DNA of 64,000 nucleotides from Clostridium folliculivorans (GTDB lineage Bacteria; Bacillota; Clostridia; Clostridiales; Clostridiaceae), in assembly GCF_024341905.1 (NCBI RefSeq), contig NZ_BQXY01000001.1, forward strand, positions 839,013-903,012, read 5' to 3'. Under the pieces are notes generated by a model that had not been told where the DNA came from, made no database searches, and saw nothing but the letters and a program-made list of their open reading frames with translations. Position 1 is the stretch's first letter; each line of letters begins with the position of its first letter. A program made the position numbers and the translations under genes. Positions 36,987-44,476 of the stretch are shown here, one piece after another.

Positions 36987-37898
36987 TTATCTAAAGAATT
37001 GATCAACTTCTTCCATATCTATCTTATTAGTATCAGCTCTTAATCCTGCTAAATAAGTTTTAAAAATAGATATAGGTTCTTTTTTTATAACCATTCTTCC
37101 TACAGTTTCTATGAGAATATAAAGAGAAAAAATTATCTTATGATAGAATTTTGCGTTTCTTCTCATAAATAGGATTCTGTTTCTATTTAAGAAGAAGTAG
37201 CTTAACCCTTTGTACTTAGAAATTGTAGCAGATTGCTTATGATAAATTTTGCTGTCAGTAACACAAATAAGATCGAATCCAGATCTTTTAGCTTTTAAGC
37301 AAAATTCAGTTTCTTCAAAGAACAGAAAATACATTTCAGGTATTAATCCTATTTCTTTAAAGATATCTTTTCTAGCAATGAAGCATGCGCCACCAAGATA
37401 ATCAACTGATAAAGTTTTATCTGTTAAGGAACTGTAAGGGGCGTTTTTTCCTTTTGCTTGTGCGAGGCCCGTGAATAAGTTTATGTTTGCTCCCATGGAT
37501 TGTATTTTATCTCTTTCGTTAAAATCACAGATACATGGTCCAGCTATTCCGGCGCCCTTGTTTGTTTCCATGTAAGAGATTACTTTTGATAGAAAATCTT
37601 TTTCTACCTCTACATCATTATTTAAAATACACACGTAATCAGGATCCTGTTTCAGTGAATATTCTATTCCTATATTGTTGCCATGAGCATATCCTAAGTT
37701 TGCAGTATTAGTTAATAGTGTGAACTTGTTAGAACTTTGACTTAATACTTCAACCGAGTTGTCACTTGAATTGTTGTCTACAACAATAACTTTATAATTA
37801 TCATAATCTATGTTTAGTACACTATCTAAACACCTAAGAGTTTCTTTATAAGAATTAAAATTTAATATTACTATAAATACTAAAGGTTTCTTGTTCAT
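36987..37898 (-). CDS. glycosyltransferase family 2 (rhamnosyltransferase-like)
   Basis: A 303-residue inverting GT-A enzyme. The N-terminal Rossmann-like domain has FIVILNFNSYKETLRCLDSVL, VIVVDNNSSDNSVEVL and the DxD-like YVCILNNDVEVEKDF. Later parts GGACFIARKDIFKEIGL and LFFEETEFCLKAKRSGFDL are typical of the rhamnosyl/galactofuranosyl transferase subgroup. The C-terminus contains a basic amphipathic stretch near FFLNRNRILFMRRNAKF that probably rests on the membrane. Its start overlaps the upstream GT4 gene by 4 bp (ATGA-type coupling), so the two act in one pathway. Confidence 0.88.
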   Translation of the reverse strand: MNKKPLVFIVILNFNSYKETLRCLDSVLNIDYDNYKVIVVDNNSSDNSVEVLSQSSNKFTLLTNTANLGYAHGNNIGIEYSLKQDPDYVCILNNDVEVEKDFLSKVISYMETNKGAGIAGPCICDFNERDKIQSMGANINLFTGLAQAKGKNAPYSSLTDKTLSVDYLGGACFIARKDIFKEIGLIPEMYFLFFEETEFCLKAKRSGFDLICVTDSKIYHKQSATISKYKGLSYFFLNRNRILFMRRNAKFYHKIIFSLYILIETVGRMVIKKEPISIFKTYLAGLRADTNKIDMEEVDQFFR

Positions 37899-39022
37899 AA
37901 AATCTCCTTGCTATTTGTAATTTCATTATATAGATTCATTACTATTTTATCCCAATCATAGTTTTCTTGTATGAGATTTACATTGTTTGATGAAAATCTT
38001 TCAATATCTTCATTGGAAATGTAATAAGATAGCTTATTTGCCAAATCTTCAACGTTAGAATCTTTTATTAGACTTCCTCCATTACCTACAACTAGTTCAT
38101 CTGCAATTCCAACATTAGTAGAAACGATTATATTGCCAAGAGCAGCTGCTTCTATAAGCACAATTCCAAAGCTTTCAAAGTGAGAAGTTAAACAGAAAAT
38201 TTTTGACTTTCCATAGATATCTATAAGTTCTTTTCTGTCAGATATTGGACCAGTAAGTTTAATTTTATTTATCAAACTTGGATGTTTTTGAATGCAGTTT
38301 TCAACAAACTCAGTAAACTTCTCAGTACTCTCGCCCACAAGTATTAAATTCCAAGGTAATTCATTATTATTTTCATTTAATTTAACGAACGCTTCAACTA
38401 ACATTTCTGAGTTTTTTTCCTCTGCACCCAGTCTTCCAACATGAAGAATATTATTTTCTTTATACTCAAATTTAATGTTTTTTGATTTAAATAAATCGTA
38501 GTCTATGCCATTAGGTATGTATTTAAATTTATCTTTAAATTTAGGTAGCAATTGTTGGATTTCATTGAAAAGCTTCTTTTGTTCTACTCCGATTATATCA
38601 ACTTTCTTAAAAAAGTAATTGAAAAATTTACGCCCTGCAGTACTTAGAGATTTTATTTTGTTTAGTAAATTTTCAGTACAGTCTAATTTAAGAAAGATTT
38701 TTCCGTTCCTATTATAATGTTTATAAACTATGGCATATACTACAGATCTCATTGTTACATGAAATAGTTGCAGTACGTCTATGGTTTTAGCATTTTTTCT
38801 TATATATAAGGAGCCATCAATAATATCATTATTATGCTTTTTGCTTATAAAATCTAGCTTTAGACCTTTTAAGTCACCATCTATGTAATCATATCTATCA
38901 TTATTGTAGCAGGCTACATAACTTTCAACAGAATATAATTTATGAAGTTTGTAGGCAATCATTCCTACATCTTTGATTAAATGCACATTTTTTGCTTGGG
39001 GAAATAAAACACAATATTTCAA
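37895..39022 (-). CDS. glycosyltransferase family 4
   Basis: A 375-residue GT-B enzyme. Recognised parts are YIPNGIDYDLF, NNILHVGRLGAEEKNSEMLVEAF, LILVGES, ISDRKELIDIYGKSKIFCLTSHFESFGIVLIEAAALG and VSTNVGIADELVV; the ESFGIVLIEA segment is the donor-binding E-x7-E motif. The TTG at 39022 is chosen because it lies 6 nt after AAGGTG and gives a beginning KYCVLFPQ; a GTG at 39043 would start upstream of that site. It forms a two-gene unit with the GT2 gene and probably contributes to the same surface polymer as the neighbouring cluster. Confidence 0.85.
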   Translation of the reverse strand: MKYCVLFPQAKNVHLIKDVGMIAYKLHKLYSVESYVACYNNDRYDYIDGDLKGLKLDFISKKHNNDIIDGSLYIRKNAKTIDVLQLFHVTMRSVVYAIVYKHYNRNGKIFLKLDCTENLLNKIKSLSTAGRKFFNYFFKKVDIIGVEQKKLFNEIQQLLPKFKDKFKYIPNGIDYDLFKSKNIKFEYKENNILHVGRLGAEEKNSEMLVEAFVKLNENNNELPWNLILVGESTEKFTEFVENCIQKHPSLINKIKLTGPISDRKELIDIYGKSKIFCLTSHFESFGIVLIEAAALGNIIVSTNVGIADELVVGNGGSLIKDSNVEDLANKLSYYISNEDIERFSSNNVNLIQENYDWDKIVMNLYNEITNSKEIL

Positions 39023-39239
39023 AATTTTCACCTTCTTGTACACAAAATAATTGAGTTATTTACAATTATAATATATATATTACATAATTAAAACTATATT
39101 TGGAATGAGAAGAGTTGAGGTGGAAAATTAAAAGTAGCTCTTATGTAGAAAATTATATTAACCATTTGCGAAACTCATTAAAGTACTGGAGTAGTAACTT
39201 GTTAATTTCAACATAGTGTTTAAGAGTAGTCAAATTAAA

Positions 39240-39294
39240 TAAACTACTTCTCAATCGGCTTTTTTATTAAAAGCAAATATATTGAAGTAGTTTA
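39240..39294. repeat. Rep-E palindromic element
   Basis: TAAACTACTTC and GAAGTAGTTTA are perfect 11-bp inverted termini around a 33-bp AT-rich interior. The same terminus, lengthened to 13 bp, bounds the element at 44205-44285. Confidence 0.7.
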
Positions 39295-39303
39295 TCTATA
39301 GAT

Positions 39304-39394
39304 GTACCACTTCGAACCGAAATCCATTTTTAAAACTCTCACGGCTTCTGGTGAGAGAATTTAAAAATAATAAGTTTTATTACGAAGTGATACA
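39304..39394. repeat. Rep-D palindromic element
   Basis: GTACCACTTCG and CGAAGTGATAC are inverted termini with one mismatch. The inner arms flank a CTCACGGCTTCTGGTGAG stem-loop, which is shared with the copy at 51848. The element is 10 bp from a Rep-E copy. Confidence 0.75.
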
Positions 39395-39454
39395 TCCATA
39401 TAATATTGAAGTGCTAGATAAACTTATAGTCTAATGTAGTATTGAATGAAAAAT

Positions 39455-40276
39455 TTATTTTAAATCATCCAAAGATTTAAACTCATATCCTTGGGACTTC
39501 CATTCTTTTAATAGTTCATCTAGTATTTTTGCATTTGTATTTGAAACCGCATGTAAAAGTACTATACACCCATCACTTGTTCTTTCTAAAATTCTTTTCT
39601 TAGCAGCTACAGGGTCGGGCTGCTGATCAACTAACCAATCTTTATATGCAAAACTCCAAAATACTGTTTTATAACCTAAATCCTTAGTCTTTGCTAAAGA
39701 GGCTTCGCTATATCTACCCATTGGTGGTCTAAAATATAAAGGCATTTTCTTGCCTGTGAGCTTCTCGTACTCCTCTTCAACGTCAGTGAATTCCTTTTTG
39801 AATTTTTCAGGATCTGTTACTGAAGCCATAGAAGGATGGTGAGAAGAATGATTGCAAACAAGATGACCTTCTGACTCCATGCGTTTTATTAAATCCGGAT
39901 TTTGAAGTATATAAGGTTTTACAACGAAAAAAGCTGCAGGAACTTTGTTTTCTTTTAATATATCTAATATTTTACCTGTATTTCCATTTTCGTAACCTTC
40001 ATCAAAAGTTATATATAATACTTTCTTAGAGGTATCTCCGATATAGTAGCTATCATAATTAAATACAAAGTTTTTAGTTTCTTTCGGAGCGTCAGGGGTG
40101 GAATTTTTATTCCATATATAATACCAACTGTATTCTTTGTTACTCAAAGAATGTTCTGTATGAGTATTAAATTTGAAAAAATCGAATTTGCTAAGATCAA
40201 AGTTAATATTTGTGGTAGCTATGGATGTAATCAGTGAAATATTTATTAAAGTGTTTTTTAAAAAAGAAAAATTCAT
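39455..40276 (-). CDS. PdaA-like polysaccharide deacetylase
   Basis: A 273-residue secreted or membrane-anchored deacetylase with an N-terminal hydrophobic segment (about 5-23). The NodB domain is complete: TFDEGYE (90-96, catalytic/metal Asp92), H143-x3-H147 metal pair, RPPMGRYSE (183-191), FWSFAYKDW (206-214) and IVLLHA (238-243). The TFDEGYENG variant is characteristic of the PdaA subgroup, which de-N-acetylates muramic residues during spore cortex delta-lactam formation. TGAGGTGAT lies before the ATG. It is a single gene near polysaccharide genes, so a role on an exopolymer is the alternative. Confidence 0.85.
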   Translation of the reverse strand: MNFSFLKNTLINISLITSIATTNINFDLSKFDFFKFNTHTEHSLSNKEYSWYYIWNKNSTPDAPKETKNFVFNYDSYYIGDTSKKVLYITFDEGYENGNTGKILDILKENKVPAAFFVVKPYILQNPDLIKRMESEGHLVCNHSSHHPSMASVTDPEKFKKEFTDVEEEYEKLTGKKMPLYFRPPMGRYSEASLAKTKDLGYKTVFWSFAYKDWLVDQQPDPVAAKKRILERTSDGCIVLLHAVSNTNAKILDELLKEWKSQGYEFKSLDDLK

Positions 40277-40361
40277 TTAAATCACCTCAATTATATTCTT
40301 TTCATAAAATTTATAAGGATACTGGTGTTATATAGCCATTAATTCCACATAATATAACTTG

Positions 40362-40390
40362 TTGAAATGTTGTCTTTACTAAGGTATAAT
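40362..40390 (+). promoter_or_regulatory. sigma-A promoter upstream of ychF
   Basis: TTGAAA at 40362-40367 and TATAAT at 40385-40390 with a 17-bp spacer. It leaves a leader of about 150 nt before ychF. Confidence 0.75.
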
Positions 40391-40418
40391 CTTATAAGTG
40401 TTATTTAATAGATTAAAG

Positions 40419-40525
40419 TTACCACTTTATTTCAATTTTGAATTTAATGCCTTATTATTTATGAAATAAAAAACTTCAAATATTTTTAATTAAGGCTTTT
40501 CAATATTTAAAACTATTACGTGGTA
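40419..40525. repeat. possible degenerate Rep-D-like palindrome in the ychF leader
   Basis: TACCAC near the left end and GTGGTA near the right end are inverted. The interior holds TAATGCCTTA and TTAAGGC, which can partly pair. Similarity to Rep-D is limited to the termini. Confidence 0.35.
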
Positions 40526-40550
40526 TTAAAGTTAGAAAGGATGTACATAA

Positions 40551-41648
40551 ATGAAATTAGGTATTGTTGGATTACCAAACGTAGGGAAAAGTACTTTGTT
40601 TAATGCTATTACTAAAGCAGGAGCTGAATCGGCAAATTATCCATTTTGTACTATAGAACCTAACGTAGGTGTTGTTAGTGTTCCGGATAAAAGATTAGAT
40701 GTACTACAAGAAATGTATAATTCTAAAAAGAAAGTTTTTACTTCAGTGGAGTTTTATGATATTGCAGGACTAGTAAGAGGAGCAAGTAAAGGTGAAGGAC
40801 TTGGAAATAAGTTTCTATCTCATATAAGAGAAGTTGAAGCAATTTGTCATGTTGTTAGATGCTTTAATGATGATAATGTTGTTCACGTTGAAGGTTCAGT
40901 AGATCCTATAAGAGATATAGAAACAATAAACTTAGAACTTATATTTTCTGATCTAGAAATTCTTGAAAGAAGAATGGAAAAGGCAATGAAACTTGTAAGA
41001 TCAGGTGATAAAAAAGCAAAAGAAGAATATGCTTTAATGGAAAGAATGAAGGCTCATTTAGAATCAAATAAGCCAGTTAGAACATTAGAAGTTACTGAAG
41101 AGGAAAATGAATTTGTTCAATCATTATTTCTAATCAGCTCGAAATCTGTTCTATATGTCTGCAACATATCAGAAGATGATATGATGGAAGGTAACCTTGA
41201 CAATGAGTATGTGAAGATTGTTAAAGAGCATGCTGCTGGAGAAAATGCAGAAGTAGTTGTTATCTGTGCAAAACTAGAAGAAGAGCTTTCGTCATTAGAA
41301 GATGATGAAAAGAAAGAATTATTAGAAGAATACGGTTTAGATCAGGCTGGTTTAGATAAGCTAATAAATGTAAGTTACAGACTACTTGGACTTATTAGTT
41401 ACTTGACAGCAGGTCCACAAGAAATAAGAGCTTGGACTATTACAACAGGAATGAAGGCACCACAAGCAGCTGGTAAGATACACTCAGATATAGAAAGAGG
41501 ATTTATCAGAGCTGAAGTGATAGCATTCAATGATTTGGTTAGCTGTGGATCAGAATCGGCAGCTAAAGAAAAAGGACTATACAGATTAGAAGGTAAAGAA
41601 TATATAGTAAAAGATGGAGACGTTATATTATTTAGATTTAATGTTTAG
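40551..41648 (+). CDS. ychF: redox/ribosome-associated ATPase YchF (OLA1 family)
   Basis: A 365-residue Obg-related P-loop NTPase that prefers ATP. G1 is GLPNVGKST (7-15); the switch/G2 region is ANYPFCTIEPNVGVVSVPD; G3 is DIAGLVRGASKGEGLGNKFL. It has the coiled-coil insertion in the middle and a C-terminal TGS-like domain (GPQEIRAWTI, KIHSDIERGFIRAEV, GLYRLEGKEYIVKDGD). YchF binds ribosomes and is linked to stress responses. GAAAGGATG precedes the ATG. It is a single gene with its own promoter and terminator. Confidence 0.96.
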   Translation: MKLGIVGLPNVGKSTLFNAITKAGAESANYPFCTIEPNVGVVSVPDKRLDVLQEMYNSKKKVFTSVEFYDIAGLVRGASKGEGLGNKFLSHIREVEAICHVVRCFNDDNVVHVEGSVDPIRDIETINLELIFSDLEILERRMEKAMKLVRSGDKKAKEEYALMERMKAHLESNKPVRTLEVTEEENEFVQSLFLISSKSVLYVCNISEDDMMEGNLDNEYVKIVKEHAAGENAEVVVICAKLEEELSSLEDDEKKELLEEYGLDQAGLDKLINVSYRLLGLISYLTAGPQEIRAWTITTGMKAPQAAGKIHSDIERGFIRAEVIAFNDLVSCGSESAAKEKGLYRLEGKEYIVKDGDVILFRFNV

Positions 41649-41713
41649 TCTTGTTTAGTAAACTATAAATTATTTTCCTTATTAATTTTATTATAAAGAT
41701 TTTGAGTATCTAT

Positions 41714-41776
41714 TAAAGATACCTTAGTTTATAAGTAAAGGGTTCCTTTATTTAAAACTTAAGGTGTCTTTTTTTT
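41714..41776 (+). terminator. terminator of ychF
   Basis: An extended hairpin: AAAGATACCTTA and AAAGG on the 5' side pair with CCTTT and TAAGGTGTCTTT on the 3' side, running into eight T. Confidence 0.85.
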
Positions 41777-41806
41777 ATGTTGTTTATGATATCTTTTAAG
41801 GGGATA

Positions 41807-41912
41807 AAGTAAAAAGACAAAATTTATTAGCCTGTGAGTTTTCTCGTATGGATTCGTAAAGGTAGATGCGTAAAAAAACTCGTTAAAGAAGATTGCTTGA
41901 ATGTTTTTTCTT
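41807..41912 (+). repeat. Rep-A element
   Basis: Contains AGTAAAAAGACAAAATTTATTAG-like 5' part, GCCTGTGAGTTTTC, then TAAAGGTAGATGCG followed by seven A and an AAAAAAC / GTTTTTT hairpin. The stem-loop is more diverged than in the 23157 copy. It lies between ychF and mraZ. Confidence 0.7.
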
Positions 41913-42092
41913 GTTCCATATTATGGAGGTAAAGGGATGAATAATGTTATAAATGTTGCTTTTTTACCAATAGCATGATAAATAACCAAAAAAAGGATTA
42001 TATCTGTGACCAAATATTAATTTTATTTTGAAAAAAATTAAAAAATCTATAAAAAAGGAGGGATTTTTAATTTTTTATAGAATAATAGAGTT

Positions 42093-42120
42093 AAAGTGGT
42101 GAAAAGTGGTGTAAAGTGGT
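42093..42120 (+). promoter_or_regulatory. MraZ-box operator: three 10-bp-spaced AAAGTGGT repeats
   Basis: AAAGTGGT occurs at 42093, 42103 and 42113, exactly one helical turn apart, just upstream of mraZ. MraZ is known to bind such direct repeats at the head of the dcw operon and regulate it. This is the expected autoregulatory site. An AAGGAGGG at 42055-42062 upstream has no start codon at usable distance. Confidence 0.88.
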
Positions 42121-42157
42121 GACACTTTCTACATTTATACCTAGTTTGAGGTGTGGG

Positions 42158-42586
42158 ATGTTTATAGGAGAATACCAACATGGATTGGATAATAAAAACA
42201 GAATAATCATGCCTTCTAAATTTAGAGAAGAACTAGGCAGTAAATTCATCATGACTAAAGGACTAGATGGATGCTTATACGTTTATCCATTAACAGAGTG
42301 GAAGGTGTTAGAAGAAAAACTAAAAAGTCTTCCTCTAACTAATAAAGATGCTAGAGCCTTTGTGCGTTTCTTTTTCTCAGGAGCAACTGAGATTGAAACT
42401 GATAAGCAGGGAAGAGGTGTCATTCCTCAAAATCTTATTGAATATGCAGCAATAAATAAGGAAATAGTAAGTATTGGGGTTTTAACTAGAATTGAAATAT
42501 GGGGAAAAGAAAAGTGGGTAGACTACAATAATTCTGATATAGATTTTGATGCTATAGCGGAAAAGATGAGCGACTTAGGGATATAA
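42158..42586 (+). CDS. mraZ: transcriptional regulator MraZ
   Basis: The 142-residue DNA-binding regulator of the division and cell wall (dcw) cluster. It has two tandem AbrB/MraZ-like halves, each with a DxxxR loop: [17 protein letters not shown] (10-26) and [12 protein letters not shown] near 84. The start [11 protein letters not shown] matches the family, so ATG 42158 with GAGGTG before it is preferred over GTG 42116, which lies inside the operator repeats. rsmH follows 11 bp downstream. Confidence 0.95.
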   Translation: MFIGEYQHGLDNKNRIIMPSKFREELGSKFIMTKGLDGCLYVYPLTEWKVLEEKLKSLPLTNKDARAFVRFFFSGATEIETDKQGRGVIPQNLIEYAAINKEIVSIGVLTRIEIWGKEKWVDYNNSDIDFDAIAEKMSDLGI

Positions 42587-42597
42587 GGAGAAACGAT

Positions 42598-43533
42598 ATG
42601 GAATTTAAGCATGTGTCAGTATTATTAAATGAATGTATAGAAGCTTTAAATATAAAGGAAGATGGAATTTATGTAGATTGTACCTTAGGTGGTGCTGGGC
42701 ATTCTTCTGAAATAGTAAAAAGATTATCTAGTAAAGGAAGACTTATAGGCATTGATCAAGATAAAGATGCTTTAAGTGCCGCAGGGAAGAGAGTTGAAGA
42801 ATATGGTGATAGAGTTACACTAGTGCACGATAACTTCTATAACATAGATTCTATACTAACTACTTTAAATATAGAAAAAGTTGATGGAATACTTATGGAC
42901 TTAGGGGTTTCATCATATCAGCTAGACGCTGGTGAGAGAGGCTTTAGTTATATGCAAGATGCTCCTCTTGATATGAGGATGAATAGAGAAAATAAATTTT
43001 CAGCTTATGAAGTAATAAATGGGTATAGCAGTGAGGAATTATTTAAAGTAATAAAAAGATATGGCGAAGAAAATTTTGCTAGTAGAATTGCTAACTTTAT
43101 TGTAAGAGAGAGGGAGAAGGGGCCTATAGAAACAACATTTCAGTTAGTTGACATAATAAAAGCAGCAATACCTGCTAAGGCTAGAAGAGAAGGGCCTCAT
43201 CCAGCAAAGAGAACTTTCCAAGCTATAAGAATCGAGGTAAATAAGGAGTTATTTATTCTTGATAAAGCAATTACAGATGGTGTAAGAAGATTAAATGATG
43301 GTGGCAGAATGGCTATAATAACTTTCCATTCTCTTGAAGATAGAATAGTAAAAACTGTTTTTAAAGAACTTGAAAATCCATGTACATGTCCTAAGGAATT
43401 TCCTATTTGTGTGTGTGGAAAGATTTCAGAGGTGAAAGTATTAACTAGAAAACCTATTGAACCATCAGATGTTGAAGTTGAAGAAAATCCTAGAAGTAGA
43501 AGTGCTAAATTAAGGGTTGTACAAAAAAAGTAA
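42598..43533 (+). CDS. rsmH: 16S rRNA m4C1402 N4-methyltransferase
   Basis: Methylates N4 of C1402 in the ribosomal P site. The 311 residues show the RsmH pattern: [22 protein letters not shown] motif [11 protein letters not shown] (24-34), [40 protein letters not shown] and [16 protein letters not shown] with [10 protein letters not shown] near the C-terminus. AAGGAGAAACG precedes the ATG. It is the second gene of the dcw operon, in its conserved place after mraZ. Confidence 0.97.
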   Translation: MEFKHVSVLLNECIEALNIKEDGIYVDCTLGGAGHSSEIVKRLSSKGRLIGIDQDKDALSAAGKRVEEYGDRVTLVHDNFYNIDSILTTLNIEKVDGILMDLGVSSYQLDAGERGFSYMQDAPLDMRMNRENKFSAYEVINGYSSEELFKVIKRYGEENFASRIANFIVREREKGPIETTFQLVDIIKAAIPAKARREGPHPAKRTFQAIRIEVNKELFILDKAITDGVRRLNDGGRMAIITFHSLEDRIVKTVFKELENPCTCPKEFPICVCGKISEVKVLTRKPIEPSDVEVEENPRSRSAKLRVVQKK

Positions 43534-43559
43534 AAAAATAGTTATATTATGGTAGGGAT

Positions 43560-44069
43560 GTGAATAAGTTGGTAGTGAAGGAATTCGATTATGTTAACGG
43601 TAATACAGCGTTAAATCCGAAAAGAAAGGTCAATGACCCACAAAGAGATAAACAATATGAGGATCTTAAAAAGTCTAAAATCGATAGAGATAGAAGACTG
43701 AAGGAAAGACAAAAAAGAAATAGAAGAGCTGCCACTCAGGTTATTGTGATGCTTTTTGTTTTAGGAATTGCAACAATTTGGAGAGATGTGAAGGTCTATA
43801 CTGTTCAAGCTCAGTTAACTCAAGTAAACTCAGATATAAAGGAGATTGGTGCTGAGAATGAATCGTTAAAGGCTGAAATACTTAAATCTTCTTCGTTAGA
43901 TACAATTAAAACTACAGCTGAAAGTAAATTAGGAATGATTATCCCAGGGGATGGGGACATCTTAAAAACAAATTCTAACGAAAATTATTTTGCTGCAAAC
44001 GTAAAGGACAAGCAGGCTACTAATAATGATTGGAGTCTTCTAGCTAAGATTAAAGAATTTTTATTCTAG
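43560..44069 (+). CDS. ftsL: FtsL-like septum protein
   Basis: A 169-residue bitopic protein: a basic cytoplasmic N-terminus (about 1-58, rich in Lys/Arg), one transmembrane helix (about 59-77, TQVIVMLFVLGIATIW), then an extracytoplasmic coiled coil (VQAQLTQVNSDIKEIGAENESLKAEI). Sequence identity among FtsL proteins is low; the assignment rests on topology and position between rsmH and the class B PBP gene, where ftsL is always found. It would form the FtsQLB complex with DivIB/FtsQ. The start is GTG with GGTAGGG upstream. No DivIC/FtsB gene is present here. Confidence 0.82.
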   Translation: MNKLVVKEFDYVNGNTALNPKRKVNDPQRDKQYEDLKKSKIDRDRRLKERQKRNRRAATQVIVMLFVLGIATIWRDVKVYTVQAQLTQVNSDIKEIGAENESLKAEILKSSSLDTIKTTAESKLGMIIPGDGDILKTNSNENYFAANVKDKQATNNDWSLLAKIKEFLF

Positions 44070-44204
44070 TAGGATGTACTAATCTAAGCTGTGTTAGGAT
44101 GTTTAATTTGTTCTTTGAATTTTTAAAATCCATGCTAGATATTTTTGTATAAAATTAGGGTTAATTTATCATCTAAATTAATCTTGGTATATTATATGTT
44201 TTGG
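44070..44204. other. intergenic region between ftsL and the Rep-E element
   Basis: AT-rich with no ORF, clear terminator or promoter. It is the left part of a 407-bp gap that interrupts the usually compact ftsL-spoVD junction. Confidence 0.4.
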
Positions 44205-44285
44205 TAAACTACTTCAAGCGTTAATTGAGTAAGATAGAAATTTTTATAAAGTTTCCTATCTTACTTTAATGATTGAAGTAGTTTA
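44205..44285. repeat. Rep-E palindromic element
   Basis: The 81-bp element has TAAACTACTTCAA and TTGAAGTAGTTTA as perfect 13-bp inverted termini. Inner arms GTAAGATAG and CTATCTTAC are also perfect. It sits inside the dcw cluster. Confidence 0.8.
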
Positions 44286-44476
44286 TGTTCAAAATAAAAG
44301 ATTGCTTAATACAAAGAATATTTGAAAGCAGTGTTTATTTGTAAGGGGATATATTTACTAATAAATAATGCAACTGGAAAAATAAAGTTCAATAGAATAG
44401 TCAAATGTTAGATAAGTTAATATTAAAGAATGACTTTATTTCTGAATGATCGAGCAATGTTTTGGAGGTATAGTTA

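Noticed and set aside
42055..42092. small leader peptide after AAGGAGGG upstream of the MraZ boxes
   Set aside because: No ATG, GTG or TTG lies at usable distance, so the sequence is probably a chance purine run in AT-rich DNA.
42116..42157. GTG start for mraZ inside the AAAGTGGT repeats
   Set aside because: The extra 14 residues are not part of MraZ, and ATG 42158 has a good GAGGTG site and the conserved MFIGEYQH start.
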